Below are positions 38,362 to 45,841 of a stretch of 63,573 bases of DNA, one piece after another. The DNA lies in assembly GCA_905215325.1 (NCBI GenBank), contig CAJMPP010000009.1:1-63573 (forward strand), read 5' to 3'. The notes under the pieces are model-generated. The model had not been told where the DNA came from and made no database searches. It saw nothing but the letters and a program-made list of their open reading frames with translations. The position numbers and the translations under genes were made by a program. The DNA comes from an uncultured bacterium. GTDB lineage: Bacteria > Actinomycetota > Coriobacteriia > Coriobacteriales > Eggerthellaceae. The stretch's first letter is position 1. The number at the start of each line of letters is the position of its first letter.

Positions 38362-39289
38362 CTTCGCTCCCTCCAAGCAGCAGGTACAGGGCGGCCATGC
38401 GGGTCAGGATGCCGGCATAGACCTGGTCAAGGATGACCGAACGCTCCGGGTGGTCGGCCATAAAGGAATCCAGCTCGACGCCACGGTTGATGGGGCCGGG
38501 ATGGCAGACGATGCAGTCGGGGCGCATGAGCTTGTTGCGCTTCTCGGTGAGGCCGTAGAGCATGTTGTACTCGCGCAGGCTGGGGTACGGCGCGCCCTCG
38601 AGGCGCTCGCGCTGGATGCGCAGCATGTACACGACGTCGAGTTCGGGGAGCACCTCGTCGATGTTGTGCGAGATGTGGTCGACGCCTAGGACCTCGGGAC
38701 GTGCGGGCAGCAGCGTGGGCGGGGCGATGGCGGTGACCTCGCAGCCCATGATCTTCAGGGCCGGGATGAGGCTGCCGCACACGCGGGAGTGCCCGATGTC
38801 GCCGACGACGCCGACCTTCAAGCCGTCGAGACGGCCCTTGGTCTGCCAGATGGTGTACAGGTCGAGCAGCGCCTGCGTGGGATGCTGATGCTTGCCGTCG
38901 CCTGCGTCGATGACGTGGACGCCGGACACATCGGCGATCTTGCGCGGCACGCCGGCGTGCTTGTCGCGCACGACGATCATGTCGATCTTGTAGGAGCACA
39001 GCGTTTCCACGGTGTCCACAAGACTCTCGCCCTTGACCGAGGAGGTGGAGCTGCCGCCGAAGTTCAGGCTTGCGGCGGACAGGCGCTTCTCGGCCATCTC
39101 GAAGCTCGAGCGCGTACGGGTGGACGGCTCGTTGAACATGTTGACCACGGTGAAGCCCTTGAGCGTGGGCACCTGCTTGATGCGGCGCTCGTTGACCTCC
39201 TTGAACTTCACAGCCGTTTCCAGGATGGCCATGATGTCATCGGCGGAATACTCCGTGATGTCGATAAGATGCTTATGGTTGAAAGCCAT
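38345..39289 (-). CDS. pyrB: Aspartate carbamoyltransferase catalytic subunit
   Basis: Joins carbamoyl phosphate and aspartate. The 314-residue product has the carbamoyl-phosphate site STRTR (56-60) followed by SSFE, and the aspartate-domain motif with HPGPINRGVE. No regulatory subunit pyrI is present, as expected for a PyrR-regulated Gram-positive type operon. It starts 4 bases after pyrR. Confidence 0.96.
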   Translation of the reverse strand: MAFNHKHLIDITEYSADDIMAILETAVKFKEVNERRIKQVPTLKGFTVVNMFNEPSTRTRSSFEMAEKRLSAASLNFGGSSTSSVKGESLVDTVETLCSYKIDMIVVRDKHAGVPRKIADVSGVHVIDAGDGKHQHPTQALLDLYTIWQTKGRLDGLKVGVVGDIGHSRVCGSLIPALKIMGCEVTAIAPPTLLPARPEVLGVDHISHNIDEVLPELDVVYMLRIQRERLEGAPYPSLREYNMLYGLTEKRNKLMRPDCIVCHPGPINRGVELDSFMADHPERSVILDQVYAGILTRMAALYLLLGGSEDGITA

Positions 39290-39292
39290 TCC

Positions 39293-39880
39293 CTATTCAC
39301 CTCCCAGCGGTGCGGCGCCGATGTGCGCGCCGTCGGACATTTCCAGAATCTCGACCTCGGACTTGCCGTCCACTTCCTCCAGGAACAGGCGCACGTTCTC
39401 CTGTGCTGCGGAAGGCACGTTCTTGCCGACATAATCTGCGCGGATGGGAAGCTCGCGATGACCGCGGTCCACGAGCACGGCCAGCTCCACGCGAGCCGGG
39501 CGGCCGATGTCCATGAGCGCATCGAGCGCTGCGCGGATGGTGCGGCCGGTGAAGAGCACGTCGTCTACGAGCACGACGTCCTTGCCGTCCATATCGAAGT
39601 CGATTTCGGTGGAATGCACTTCGGGGGCGAAGTGGGTGGCGAAGTCGTCACGGTAGAAGCTGATGTCGAGCTTGCCGAGCGGCACCTTCGTGCCCTCGAT
39701 CTGCTCGATCTTCTCAGCCAGGCGCTTGGCGAGCAGGTCGCCGCGCGTGACGATGCCGACGAGCGCGAGGTTGTCCGCGCCCTTGTTGGTCTCGAGGATC
39801 TGATGCGCGATGCGCACCAGAGAGCGCTCGATCTCGTCTGCATCCATGCAGACGTTCTTGACCGTCCCTGCGTCAGTCAT
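39293..39880 (-). CDS. pyrR: Bifunctional pyr operon regulator / uracil phosphoribosyltransferase
   Basis: RNA-binding attenuation protein that senses UMP and PRPP and also has UPRTase activity. The 195-residue product has the PRPP loop VVLVDDVLFTGRT (102-114) and VGIVTRGD at the first phosphate loop. The ATG at 39880 follows GAAAGGG; in-frame upstream codons lie in the leader and are not used. First gene of pyrR-pyrB-pyrC, with a binding element and a terminator in its own leader. Confidence 0.95.
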   Translation of the reverse strand: MTDAGTVKNVCMDADEIERSLVRIAHQILETNKGADNLALVGIVTRGDLLAKRLAEKIEQIEGTKVPLGKLDISFYRDDFATHFAPEVHSTEIDFDMDGKDVVLVDDVLFTGRTIRAALDALMDIGRPARVELAVLVDRGHRELPIRADYVGKNVPSAAQENVRLFLEEVDGKSEVEILEMSDGAHIGAAPLGGE

Positions 39881-39983
39881 ACACACCCTTTCTCTAGTCG
39901 AGTGCGTACAGACAGACACGTCTTTCGGGAAAGCCGCCGAGTTTTTCGGCCCGCCCGAACCTTGACGCCATGTCGCAAGGCAT

Positions 39984-40011
39984 AAAAAACGCCTTTGCGG
40001 CTGACAAAGGC
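39984..40011 (-). terminator. Attenuator terminator in the pyrR leader
   Basis: On the minus strand a 7-bp stem (GCCTTTG with CAAAGGC) and 7-base loop, followed by G and six T. It lies between the PyrR element (40057-40090) and the pyrR start, the position of the UMP-responsive terminator in pyr attenuators. Confidence 0.75.
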
Positions 40012-40056
40012 TTCATCTCAGATCCGCTCTTGTGAATGCGAGCGATTCGGGTGTTA

Positions 40057-40090
40057 CCTTGTCGGTCTCTCTGTACCGCATTTAAAGGAA
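40057..40090 (-). promoter_or_regulatory. PyrR-binding leader element of pyrR-pyrB-pyrC
   Basis: On the minus strand TTCCTTTAAATGCGGTAC then AGAGAGACCGAC and AAGG, nearly identical to the carA leader element. It sits about 1-5 bases after the predicted transcription start and upstream of a U-tract hairpin. Confidence 0.78.
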
Positions 40091-40098
40091 CTGTTGGC

Positions 40099-40127
40099 AG
40101 TTTATGCGTACCGGCACGGTTTGACAA
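40099..40127 (-). promoter_or_regulatory. Promoter of the pyrR operon
   Basis: TTGTCA and TAAACT on the minus strand, spaced by 17 bases: the best sigma-70-type promoter in the window. Confidence 0.78.
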
Positions 40128-40210
40128 CCCCGAATATCGAAAAAACAACCCGAGCGGTCGGTTTTTATGCAGCGGGTGATTCGCAAGCTCATCCAAATGC
40201 TTTAGCTTCC

Positions 40211-40250
40211 TTCTCGAGTTTATCCGAACATGTCCTGATAAACTCAAGAA
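40211..40250. repeat. Inverted repeat between glycosyltransferase and pyrR
   Basis: Arms of 14 bases with one mismatch (core GAGTTTATC and its complement) around a 12-base centre, with no U-tract. It could be the 3' end of the glycosyltransferase message or an operator. The surrounding 40128-40433 holds no gene. Confidence 0.5.
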
Positions 40251-40304
40251 TTCCTTTCCGAAAGCAAGGGTCAAGGGCCCTTCCAAGAGAAAGGACGGCG
40301 AACA

Positions 40305-40346
40305 GGTGACTAGGGGGACGGAGGTGTGTTCACGCGATCGGTCACC
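40305..40346. repeat. REP-like hairpin sequence
   Basis: GGTGAC ... GTCACC arms enclose a G-rich centre (TAGGGGGACGGAGG, then TGTGTTCAC). It resembles the short extragenic palindromes that flank REP-associated transposases, but no transposase is nearby. Confidence 0.35.
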
Positions 40347-40433
40347 GTGCCTTCGGCAACGCAGCGCGAGCACATCCCCGTCCCCCGTTCAAGTTCCGCA
40401 TTCCTCCGCCTGCCTATACGGTTCGCGTCAACG

Positions 40434-41702
40434 TTAGCCGACCAGCGCGGTCATACGGGCGGCCAGCGAATCCCAAGACACGGCGGTGGCGTCGAACCCG
40501 GTTCCCTCAAGGGGTCGCTTCGCCGCCGCTTGAAGCTGTTCGAACAGCGTATCCGAAAGGCGCTGCTCGAAGGCCGGCAGATCCTCGGGAACGGGGACGT
40601 CGACGCCCTTGATGCGCGGCGGTTCCACGAACGAGACGGGGGCATCCGGAAGGGACGCATCAAGCCACGGCCGAACGCCGGGCAGGCTCGTGACCACCGC
40701 GCGGCATCCGCTCGCAAGCGCTTCCACCGTCACAAGCGGCAATCCCTCGAAGAACGAGGGCAGCGCGAACACATGGCTTTCATTATAGGAAAGCACCAGG
40801 TCGTCTTGGGAAACGCGGCCGCCGAACACCACCGGGAAACGGCAACGGCCGGCAAGCTCGACTACGCGATCGTATTGCCCCTGATCGCTATAACCGCCGA
40901 CCAGGCGCAGCTCCACGGCTTGCGGATCGAAAGGAAGCAGATCCATAGCGCGTATGAGGCTTTCCACGCCCTTGGCGCGGCAGATCTTGCCCACGTACAG
41001 CACGCGCAACGGGCGGGCGTAGCGCAAGCCGGCACGAGGAGCGAACTCCTGGGAGTTGTAGCCCGTCCCCACGGCGCGGATGCGATCGGCGGGCAGGTCG
41101 AACAGCTCGGCGATCTCGGCCTTCTGCGCCTCGTGCAGCGCCATCACGCCATCAAGCGAGCGGACAGCTGCCACGATGCGCTCTTTCTCCAGATCGTGGT
41201 TGCGCAGCTGGCGAAGATCGGTGGAATGGCAAACGCCCCAGATCGGGCACGGGCGGCCCTTCGAGAGTCCCGAACCTTCCGCAATCGGTGACCGATATTC
41301 ACCGGCCAGATCGTCAAGCACGTCGCACGCGGCCGAGCAGGCCAGGTATAGGTGATGGCAGATGACCGCATCGGGCTTGAAGTCGAGCACGGCGTCGCGG
41401 ATACGCTGCCCGAACACGCTGCGAAAGGCCTGGACCATCTCCGGCGTCATATCGCGGTATCGCGTGGCCTCGTAGGGCATGACGTCGCTCATGCCGCACA
41501 CGGGAAACGGCAGCTCGGGGGTGCGGAAGCGCACCGGGAGGAACTCGACGCCGGGAGCGAGCTGCGGGGAGTCGTCCTTGTCGATGCCGGCGATGACGGC
41601 CACCTGGTGCCCGGCGGCGGCAAGGGAGGCCACCGTTTCGGCCAGGTACACGCCGCTGCCGGTGCTATCGGGCTTTTGGGCGGAGATGCAGAGGATGCGC
41701 AT
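40434..41702 (-). CDS. Glycosyltransferase, GT-B fold (GT4-like)
   Basis: A 422-residue retaining-type glycosyltransferase: an N-terminal Rossmann domain (MRILCISAQKPDSTGSGVYL) and a C-terminal donor domain with RVLYVGKICRAKGVESLI. The EX7E motif is in PSFFEGLPLVTVEALASG. Acceptor and sugar are unknown. It lies 54 bases downstream of the cysteine desulfurase-like gene on the same strand but has no evident selenium role. Its C-terminus is normal and there is no signal peptide, so it acts on the cytoplasmic side. Confidence 0.88.
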   Translation of the reverse strand: MRILCISAQKPDSTGSGVYLAETVASLAAAGHQVAVIAGIDKDDSPQLAPGVEFLPVRFRTPELPFPVCGMSDVMPYEATRYRDMTPEMVQAFRSVFGQRIRDAVLDFKPDAVICHHLYLACSAACDVLDDLAGEYRSPIAEGSGLSKGRPCPIWGVCHSTDLRQLRNHDLEKERIVAAVRSLDGVMALHEAQKAEIAELFDLPADRIRAVGTGYNSQEFAPRAGLRYARPLRVLYVGKICRAKGVESLIRAMDLLPFDPQAVELRLVGGYSDQGQYDRVVELAGRCRFPVVFGGRVSQDDLVLSYNESHVFALPSFFEGLPLVTVEALASGCRAVVTSLPGVRPWLDASLPDAPVSFVEPPRIKGVDVPVPEDLPAFEQRLSDTLFEQLQAAAKRPLEGTGFDATAVSWDSLAARMTALVG

Positions 41703-41756
41703 GAAGGTCCTCTCGAGATCGGGAGAGCGTTGGGTACGGGAGCGTCGCGGAGTACG

Positions 41757-42890
41757 CTACGGGCAGGCGATGTCGCGCAACGCGCTCAAAGCGTCGTCGC
41801 AATCCCGCTGCGAATTCATGGCGCCGAAGCTGAATCGCACGGCACCCTGCTGCTGCGTTCCCAGCGCCGTGTGCATGAGCGGGGCGCAGTGCGCGCCCGG
41901 GCGGACGCACACGCCCCATCCCTGCGCCAGCCGATCGGCGATCTCGCCGGAGTCGGCATCGCCTACGTTGACGGCGACGATGCCGCAGCGCTGCCCGGAG
42001 CCGCCGCCGAGGACCTGCACACCGTCGATATCGGCCACGCCATCCAGGAAACGCGTCACCAACCCTTCGATATGCGCTTGCACATCCGCCACCCCGCGCT
42101 CCGCAAGCCAGCAGCATCCTGCTGCAAGACCCGCCAAGCCATGCGCATTGGCCGTTCCGGCCTCGAGCGCCTCGGGCATGAAGCGCGGATGGCGCTCGTC
42201 GAAGCTGTGCACGCCCGAGCCGCCCTCCACAAGAGGGACGATATCAAGGCCCGGGCGCACGCACAGCCCGCCGGTGCCCTGCGGCCCGTACAGGCTTTTA
42301 TGGCCGGTGAAGCACACCACGTCGGCGCCGATGCCCGATGCCGAGAACGCCCATGCGCCGGCCGTCTGCGCCGCATCGAGGATGAACAGCGCACCGGCCT
42401 TGTGGGCGGCAGCGGCCATGCGCTCGATGTCGTACACGTCTCCGGTGACGTTGGAGGCGTGCGTGACCACGACCAGGCTGGCGCCGGCAAGCGCCCGCTC
42501 ATAGGATTCCCAATCAAGCGAGCCATCAGGCAAAATGGAGGCGACTCGAACCTGGCAGCCGCGCTCGTCGCGCGCACGGTTGAGCGGGCGCAGCACGGAG
42601 TTATGCGAAGCGGCCGTGGTCACCGCGATGCCGCCAGGGGGCAACAGCCCTTCGATGGCGATGTTGAGCGCCATGGTGGCGTTCAAGGCGAACGAGACGC
42701 TGCCGGCGCCCCAGGCGTCGAGCAAGTCGGAAACCGCCTGCCGAGCCCCGAACACCGCCATGCTCGCTTCAAGCGCCGCCTGATGCGAACCGCGACCAGG
42801 GCCGCCGAACGACGTCATAGCACCGCACACCGCATCGATGACGGCCTGGGGTTTGTGCATGGTGGTGGCCGCATTGTCCAGATAGATCAT
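41757..42890 (-). CDS. SelD-associated class V aminotransferase / cysteine desulfurase-like protein (EF2568 type)
   Basis: A PLP enzyme of 377 residues with the cysteine desulfurase-like layout: YLDNAATT at the N-terminus, Asp172 below the cofactor, Schiff-base Lys198 in FTGHKSLYGPQGTGG and the catalytic Cys in RPGAHCAPLMH. The compact length and its place beside selD, yedF and DUF3343 match the TIGR01977 family described as a companion of SelD in selenium-using bacteria. It would release sulfur or selenium from cysteine or selenocysteine for SelD. It starts at an ATG that overlaps, by ATGA, the end of the short activase-like frame upstream. Confidence 0.88.
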   Translation of the reverse strand: MIYLDNAATTMHKPQAVIDAVCGAMTSFGGPGRGSHQAALEASMAVFGARQAVSDLLDAWGAGSVSFALNATMALNIAIEGLLPPGGIAVTTAASHNSVLRPLNRARDERGCQVRVASILPDGSLDWESYERALAGASLVVVTHASNVTGDVYDIERMAAAAHKAGALFILDAAQTAGAWAFSASGIGADVVCFTGHKSLYGPQGTGGLCVRPGLDIVPLVEGGSGVHSFDERHPRFMPEALEAGTANAHGLAGLAAGCCWLAERGVADVQAHIEGLVTRFLDGVADIDGVQVLGGGSGQRCGIVAVNVGDADSGEIADRLAQGWGVCVRPGAHCAPLMHTALGTQQQGAVRFSFGAMNSQRDCDDALSALRDIACP

Positions 42891-43111
42891 GGTTTGTGCC
42901 CAATCGTTTGAAGAATACGTCGGTTACCGATTACCACCGGCATCTCTCACGCCTCGAAGCCCTCGCAAGCGAGCGCGCAGCGCACCCGCTCGGCCACTTC
43001 CACGCTGGAAAATCCCGTAGGGATGACCAGCTTGAGCGAGATTACTCCCGAGGGGTCAGCCACGACGGCCTTCGTGGCCGTCGATCCGATATCGATGCCG
43101 ATACCAGCCAT
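42887..43111 (-). pseudogene. Short activase-like (BadF/HgdC N-terminus) ORF with in-frame UGA
   Basis: An ATG at 43111 with a perfect AAGGAG site 8 bases upstream opens a 54-codon frame ending in TGA at 42947-42949. Its product begins MAGIGIDIGSTATKAVV, the ATP-binding strand-loop of 2-hydroxyacyl-CoA dehydratase activases, then IPTGFSSVEVAERV. Read through the TGA, the frame continues 19 codons (MPVVIGNRRI, weakly like the activase VVTGYGR block) to a TGA overlapping the ATG of the desulfurase-like gene. A full activase has about 250 residues, so this is a truncated relic or a very small protein. In a Sec-decoding locus the UGA could be selenocysteine, but a plain stop in a decaying gene is at least as likely. 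Confidence 0.6.
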
Positions 43112-43256
43112 GTGCATTGCTCCTTGTCTTCGGTTTCGCGCCCATGAGGCCCCGCCCTCGCCGCGCTTGGTCGTTCATGCAAAACGATGCATATCTTCTT
43201 GTGACTATACTATACTGGCAATGATACCAGCCCGACCCCAAAAGAAAGGACCGCAC

Positions 43257-44348
43257 ATGAGCACGGACAACCCCGCGAGCGGCGCAATGTGCGATGGCGA
43301 TCGCATACGCCTGACCACGCTCACCGACAAAGGCGGTTGAGCGGCGAAATGGGGTCCGGGAGACCTCTCCGAGATACTGCGCGACATCGCGCCGGCAGTG
43401 CCCGACCCGAACCTGTTGCTGGGCTTCGACACCGCAGACGACGCGGCGGTTTGGCAGGTGGACAAGGACAACGCCGCCGTGCTGACGCTCGACTTCTTCA
43501 CGCCCGTGGTGGACGACCCGTACGAGTTCGGCGCCGTAGCCGCGGCAAACGCCCTGTCCGACGTGTTCGCCATGGGCGGAAGGCCCGTCACCGCGCTCAA
43601 CATCCTGGCCTTCCCCAGCTGCATGGGCACCGAGATCGTGGGGGACGTGCTGCGCGGCGGCGCGGACAAGGTGCGCGAGGCCGGGGCGTTCGTGGTGGGC
43701 GGCCATTCCATCGAGGACGATGAGCCGAAGTACGGCCTTTCCGTGTTCGGCCTGGTGCACCCCGATCGCATGGTGCGAAACGGCGGGGCGCAACCAGGCG
43801 ACGCGCTGTACTACACGAAAACGCTCGGCACGGGCATCATGAACGCCGCCCTGCGGGCGAAGCTGCGCAGCGATGAGGACCTGCGCCCGGTGATCGACGG
43901 CATGATGGAGCTCAACCGTGCGGCCGCCGAGGCAATGCTGGAATGCGATGTGCGCGCATGCACCGACGTCACCGGCTTCGGCCTTGCCGGGCATCTGCAT
44001 GAGATGCTCGAAGCGTCGGGGTACGCAGCCCGCCTGGACTGGGATGCTCTGCCGCTGTTCGAAGGCGTTTACGAGCTTTCGTGCGACTACTGCCGCCCCG
44101 GCAAGACGTTCGGCATCATCGATTGGGCAAGCGCGTTCGTGGAACAAGGCGGCATCGACGATTTCGAGTTCGACGACCGTATGGGCGTGCTGTGCGACCC
44201 GCAAACCTCCGGCGGTCTGCTCGTGGCCATCCCGCCCGAGAACGCAAGCCGATTCGAGGTGGAGTGCCAGCAGCGCCAGGGACGCAAACCCTCCCGCATC
44301 GGAACGTTCGAAGCCGGTCCGGCGGGCAAGATCTTCGTGAACTGGTGA
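43257..44348 (+). CDS. selD: Selenide, water dikinase, selenocysteine-containing
   Basis: Makes selenophosphate from selenide and ATP. The coding region contains an in-frame TGA at 43338-43340 (codon 28) inside KGG-U-AAKWGPGDL, exactly at the catalytic Cys/Sec position of SelD. The product is therefore 363 residues with Sec28, not a shorter protein starting later. Downstream motifs DTADDAAVW, LDFFTPVVDDP, NALSDVFAMGG, GGHSIEDDEPKYG and CDPQTSGGLL are intact. The ATG at 43257 follows AGAAAGGACC. A hairpin 10 bases after the UGA can act as SECIS. It is divergent from the desulfurase-like gene and convergent with DUF3343-yedF. Confidence 0.96.
43351..43367 (+). promoter_or_regulatory. Candidate bacterial SECIS element in selD
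   Basis: Six-pair stem (GGGGTC with GACCTC, one G-U pair) and loop CGGGA, beginning 10 bases after the UGA. A G is the second base of the loop, the position SelB contacts in known bacterial SECIS hairpins. Confidence 0.6.
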
Positions 44349-44413
44349 GCATGCCGGCTCGCGCGCGAGCCGGAGCAGCGCCGCCCACGACCGCGTAGCA
44401 AGCAGCAACCATC

Positions 44414-44443
44414 AAGGGGAGCCGTCAAACGACGGCTCCCCTT
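44414..44443. terminator. Hairpin between convergent selD and DUF3343 genes
   Basis: Perfect 13-bp stem (AAGGGGAGCCGTC) with loop AAAC. There is no strong U-tract on either side; its position between convergent genes suggests bidirectional termination. Confidence 0.6.
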
Positions 44444-44448
44444 GCGAT

Positions 44449-44691
44449 TCAGTACAGATCGACTTCGGCGATGGCCTCGTAGGCAAGCCCCCGCCGCTCA
44501 AGCGCCTGCTCGAGCTCTTCGCGCTGCTCGGCGGGAACGCTCCAGGCAAGGCCGCACCCCGCCGAGATCTCGGAAGGCACCGGGATGACGCGCCCCGGCA
44601 GGACGCCTCCGGCCGCGGCGGCCTGCACGGCCATCGCATCGGCCGTGCTATGGAAGGTCACCACCGCATGCGGCGTTTTGCATCGCTGCAT
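44449..44691 (-). CDS. DUF3343 putative selenium/sulfur carrier protein
   Basis: An 80-residue protein of the DUF3343 family, described as a putative Se/S carrier and commonly next to selD and yedF. The family signature GRVIPVPSEISAGCGLAW is present with the single conserved Cys at 46, which would carry the chalcogen as a persulfide or perselenide. An additional Cys is at residue 4. The ATG at 44691 follows GGCGG; a TTG at 44706 is in frame. It starts 18 bases after the yedF stop, so the two form an operon. Confidence 0.82.
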   Translation of the reverse strand: MQRCKTPHAVVTFHSTADAMAVQAAAAGGVLPGRVIPVPSEISAGCGLAWSVPAEQREELEQALERRGLAYEAIAEVDLY

Positions 44692-44709
44692 CTTACGCAC
44701 CGCCAACGT

Positions 44710-45309
44710 TTAGGGGCGCACGACAACGCCGGCCTCAAGCTGCTTTTGGACGATGACGTACATGTTCGTCACCTCGCCCACCGCAAGCTTGTCGGCGATG
44801 CCGAAATGGTTGAGGCAGGTTCCGCAGCTGAAAATCTCCACGCCTGCTTCGGCAAGCTTTTTCAGATCGTCGAGCACGGGGCTGCCCTCGACGGTCAGAT
44901 GCACGCCGCCGTTGTAGGCCAAGATGGCCGCCGGCAGCTCGTCTTGCTGGGTGAGCGCGAACACGAACGCCTTCATGAGCATGGCTCCCAACTCATCGTC
45001 GCCCGAGCCCATGAACTCGCTGGAAAGCACGACCACCTTGCTGCCCGCCGGCACGAGCGGCTGGCACTCCTCGCATGCCGCATCGGCGGCCGTCGCACCC
45101 TTCGTGAAGACCACCGCGAACTCGGCTTCGCCTCGCTCCTCGGAGGCGGTTTCGATCTTGAGCGACTTGCCCAGGTTTTCCAGGTTGTGCATGGCCGTCT
45201 TGTTGTCCACCACAACCTCAAGAGCGCCCTTGTCCATGCTGGCAAGGGCCTTCTTCGCGTTCACCACGGGCAACGGGCACGTCTGCCCCTTACAATCGAG
45301 CTTCTCCAT
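44710..45309 (-). CDS. yedF: Selenium metabolism protein YedF (TusA domain plus DsrE-like domain)
   Basis: A 199-residue two-domain protein. The TusA-like sulfur/selenium carrier domain (1-70) has the CPLP motif with Cys11, plus Cys6. A DsrE/F-like domain follows, with VVLSSEFMGSGDDELG and a CGTC pair (Cys162/Cys165) near the end. This is the layout of the TIGR03527 family found with SelD. It probably relays selenium between the desulfurase and SelD or a Se-dependent hydroxylase. The ATG at 45309 follows AAAGGAG; an ATG two codons upstream lies too close to that site. Confidence 0.9.
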   Translation of the reverse strand: MEKLDCKGQTCPLPVVNAKKALASMDKGALEVVVDNKTAMHNLENLGKSLKIETASEERGEAEFAVVFTKGATAADAACEECQPLVPAGSKVVVLSSEFMGSGDDELGAMLMKAFVFALTQQDELPAAILAYNGGVHLTVEGSPVLDDLKKLAEAGVEIFSCGTCLNHFGIADKLAVGEVTNMYVIVQKQLEAGVVVRP

Positions 45310-45360
45310 GAGCATCTCCTTTCCGCGGCGTTTTGCGCCGCACTTGCGCAAATCTTCCCG

Positions 45361-45605
45361 CTACAGCATCTCGATGAACGCGCCCAGGCGGGTTTCCACC
45401 TGGCCGGCATCGTTGGTGGAATATTCGGTCTCAAACTTCATGTAGGGCACTCCGGCCTGCTCGCAGGCGCGCTGCACACGCACCGCCTCGCGCAATGCCT
45501 CGTCGGTGATCTCCACGTTGAAACGCTCTTCGGGTTCCTGTTTGAGCAGCTTGCATTCCTCGTACCAGATATCGCCGGCACAGGCGCGGCTGCGGTGTCG
45601 AACAT
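45361..45605 (-). pseudogene. Remnant of a 2-hydroxyacyl-CoA dehydratase (HgdB-like) gene
   Basis: The frame ending at 45361 encodes WYEECKLLKQ, FNVEITDEALREAV and the C-terminal block AGVPYMKFETEYS then GQVETRLGAFIEML. These look like the mid-part and C-terminus of HgdB/double-cubane-cluster dehydratase proteins fused by an internal deletion. No start codon lies near it in that frame. An ATG at 45605 with an AGAGG site is in another frame, so a frameshift separates start and body. The intact family has about 350-420 residues. It sits 51 bases above yedF. A real short protein cannot be excluded, but decay is the simpler reading. Confidence 0.6.
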
Positions 45606-45769
45606 GAAAGCCTCTATTCGTTTCTCGTCTGCGATGATGCGAACGCAAAAGGGCGCACGCTAGAAACGCAAGGATGCTTGCGCGTGCAGAATGCTGCGCG
45701 CCCGAAGGCAGAAAACGGCGCGCCTTTCGGTTGACTATAGCACCGCGCCCGATCGCGCAGGCGCGCAAA

Positions 45770-45803
45770 ACGAAAACGGCACCTGCAATCCGCAAGTGCC
45801 GTT
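45770..45803 (-). terminator. Intrinsic terminator after focA
   Basis: Stem AACGGCAC with GTGCCGTT, extended by TGC/GCA after one mismatch. On the minus strand it is followed by TTCGTTTTGC. Confidence 0.7.
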
Positions 45804-45841
45804 CGTAAAGCCGATAACGAGGGAAACGCGCACCCGAGACG

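Noticed and set aside
41757..42890. Calling the class V enzyme a standard IscS/NifS for Fe-S assembly
   Set aside because: It lacks an iscU/nifU neighbour and sits with selD, yedF and DUF3343; the compact length also fits the SelD-associated subgroup better.
43056..44408. 450-codon minus-strand frame opposite selD
   Set aside because: Antisense to a well-supported SelD with Sec; the translated product is low-complexity and unlike any family I know.
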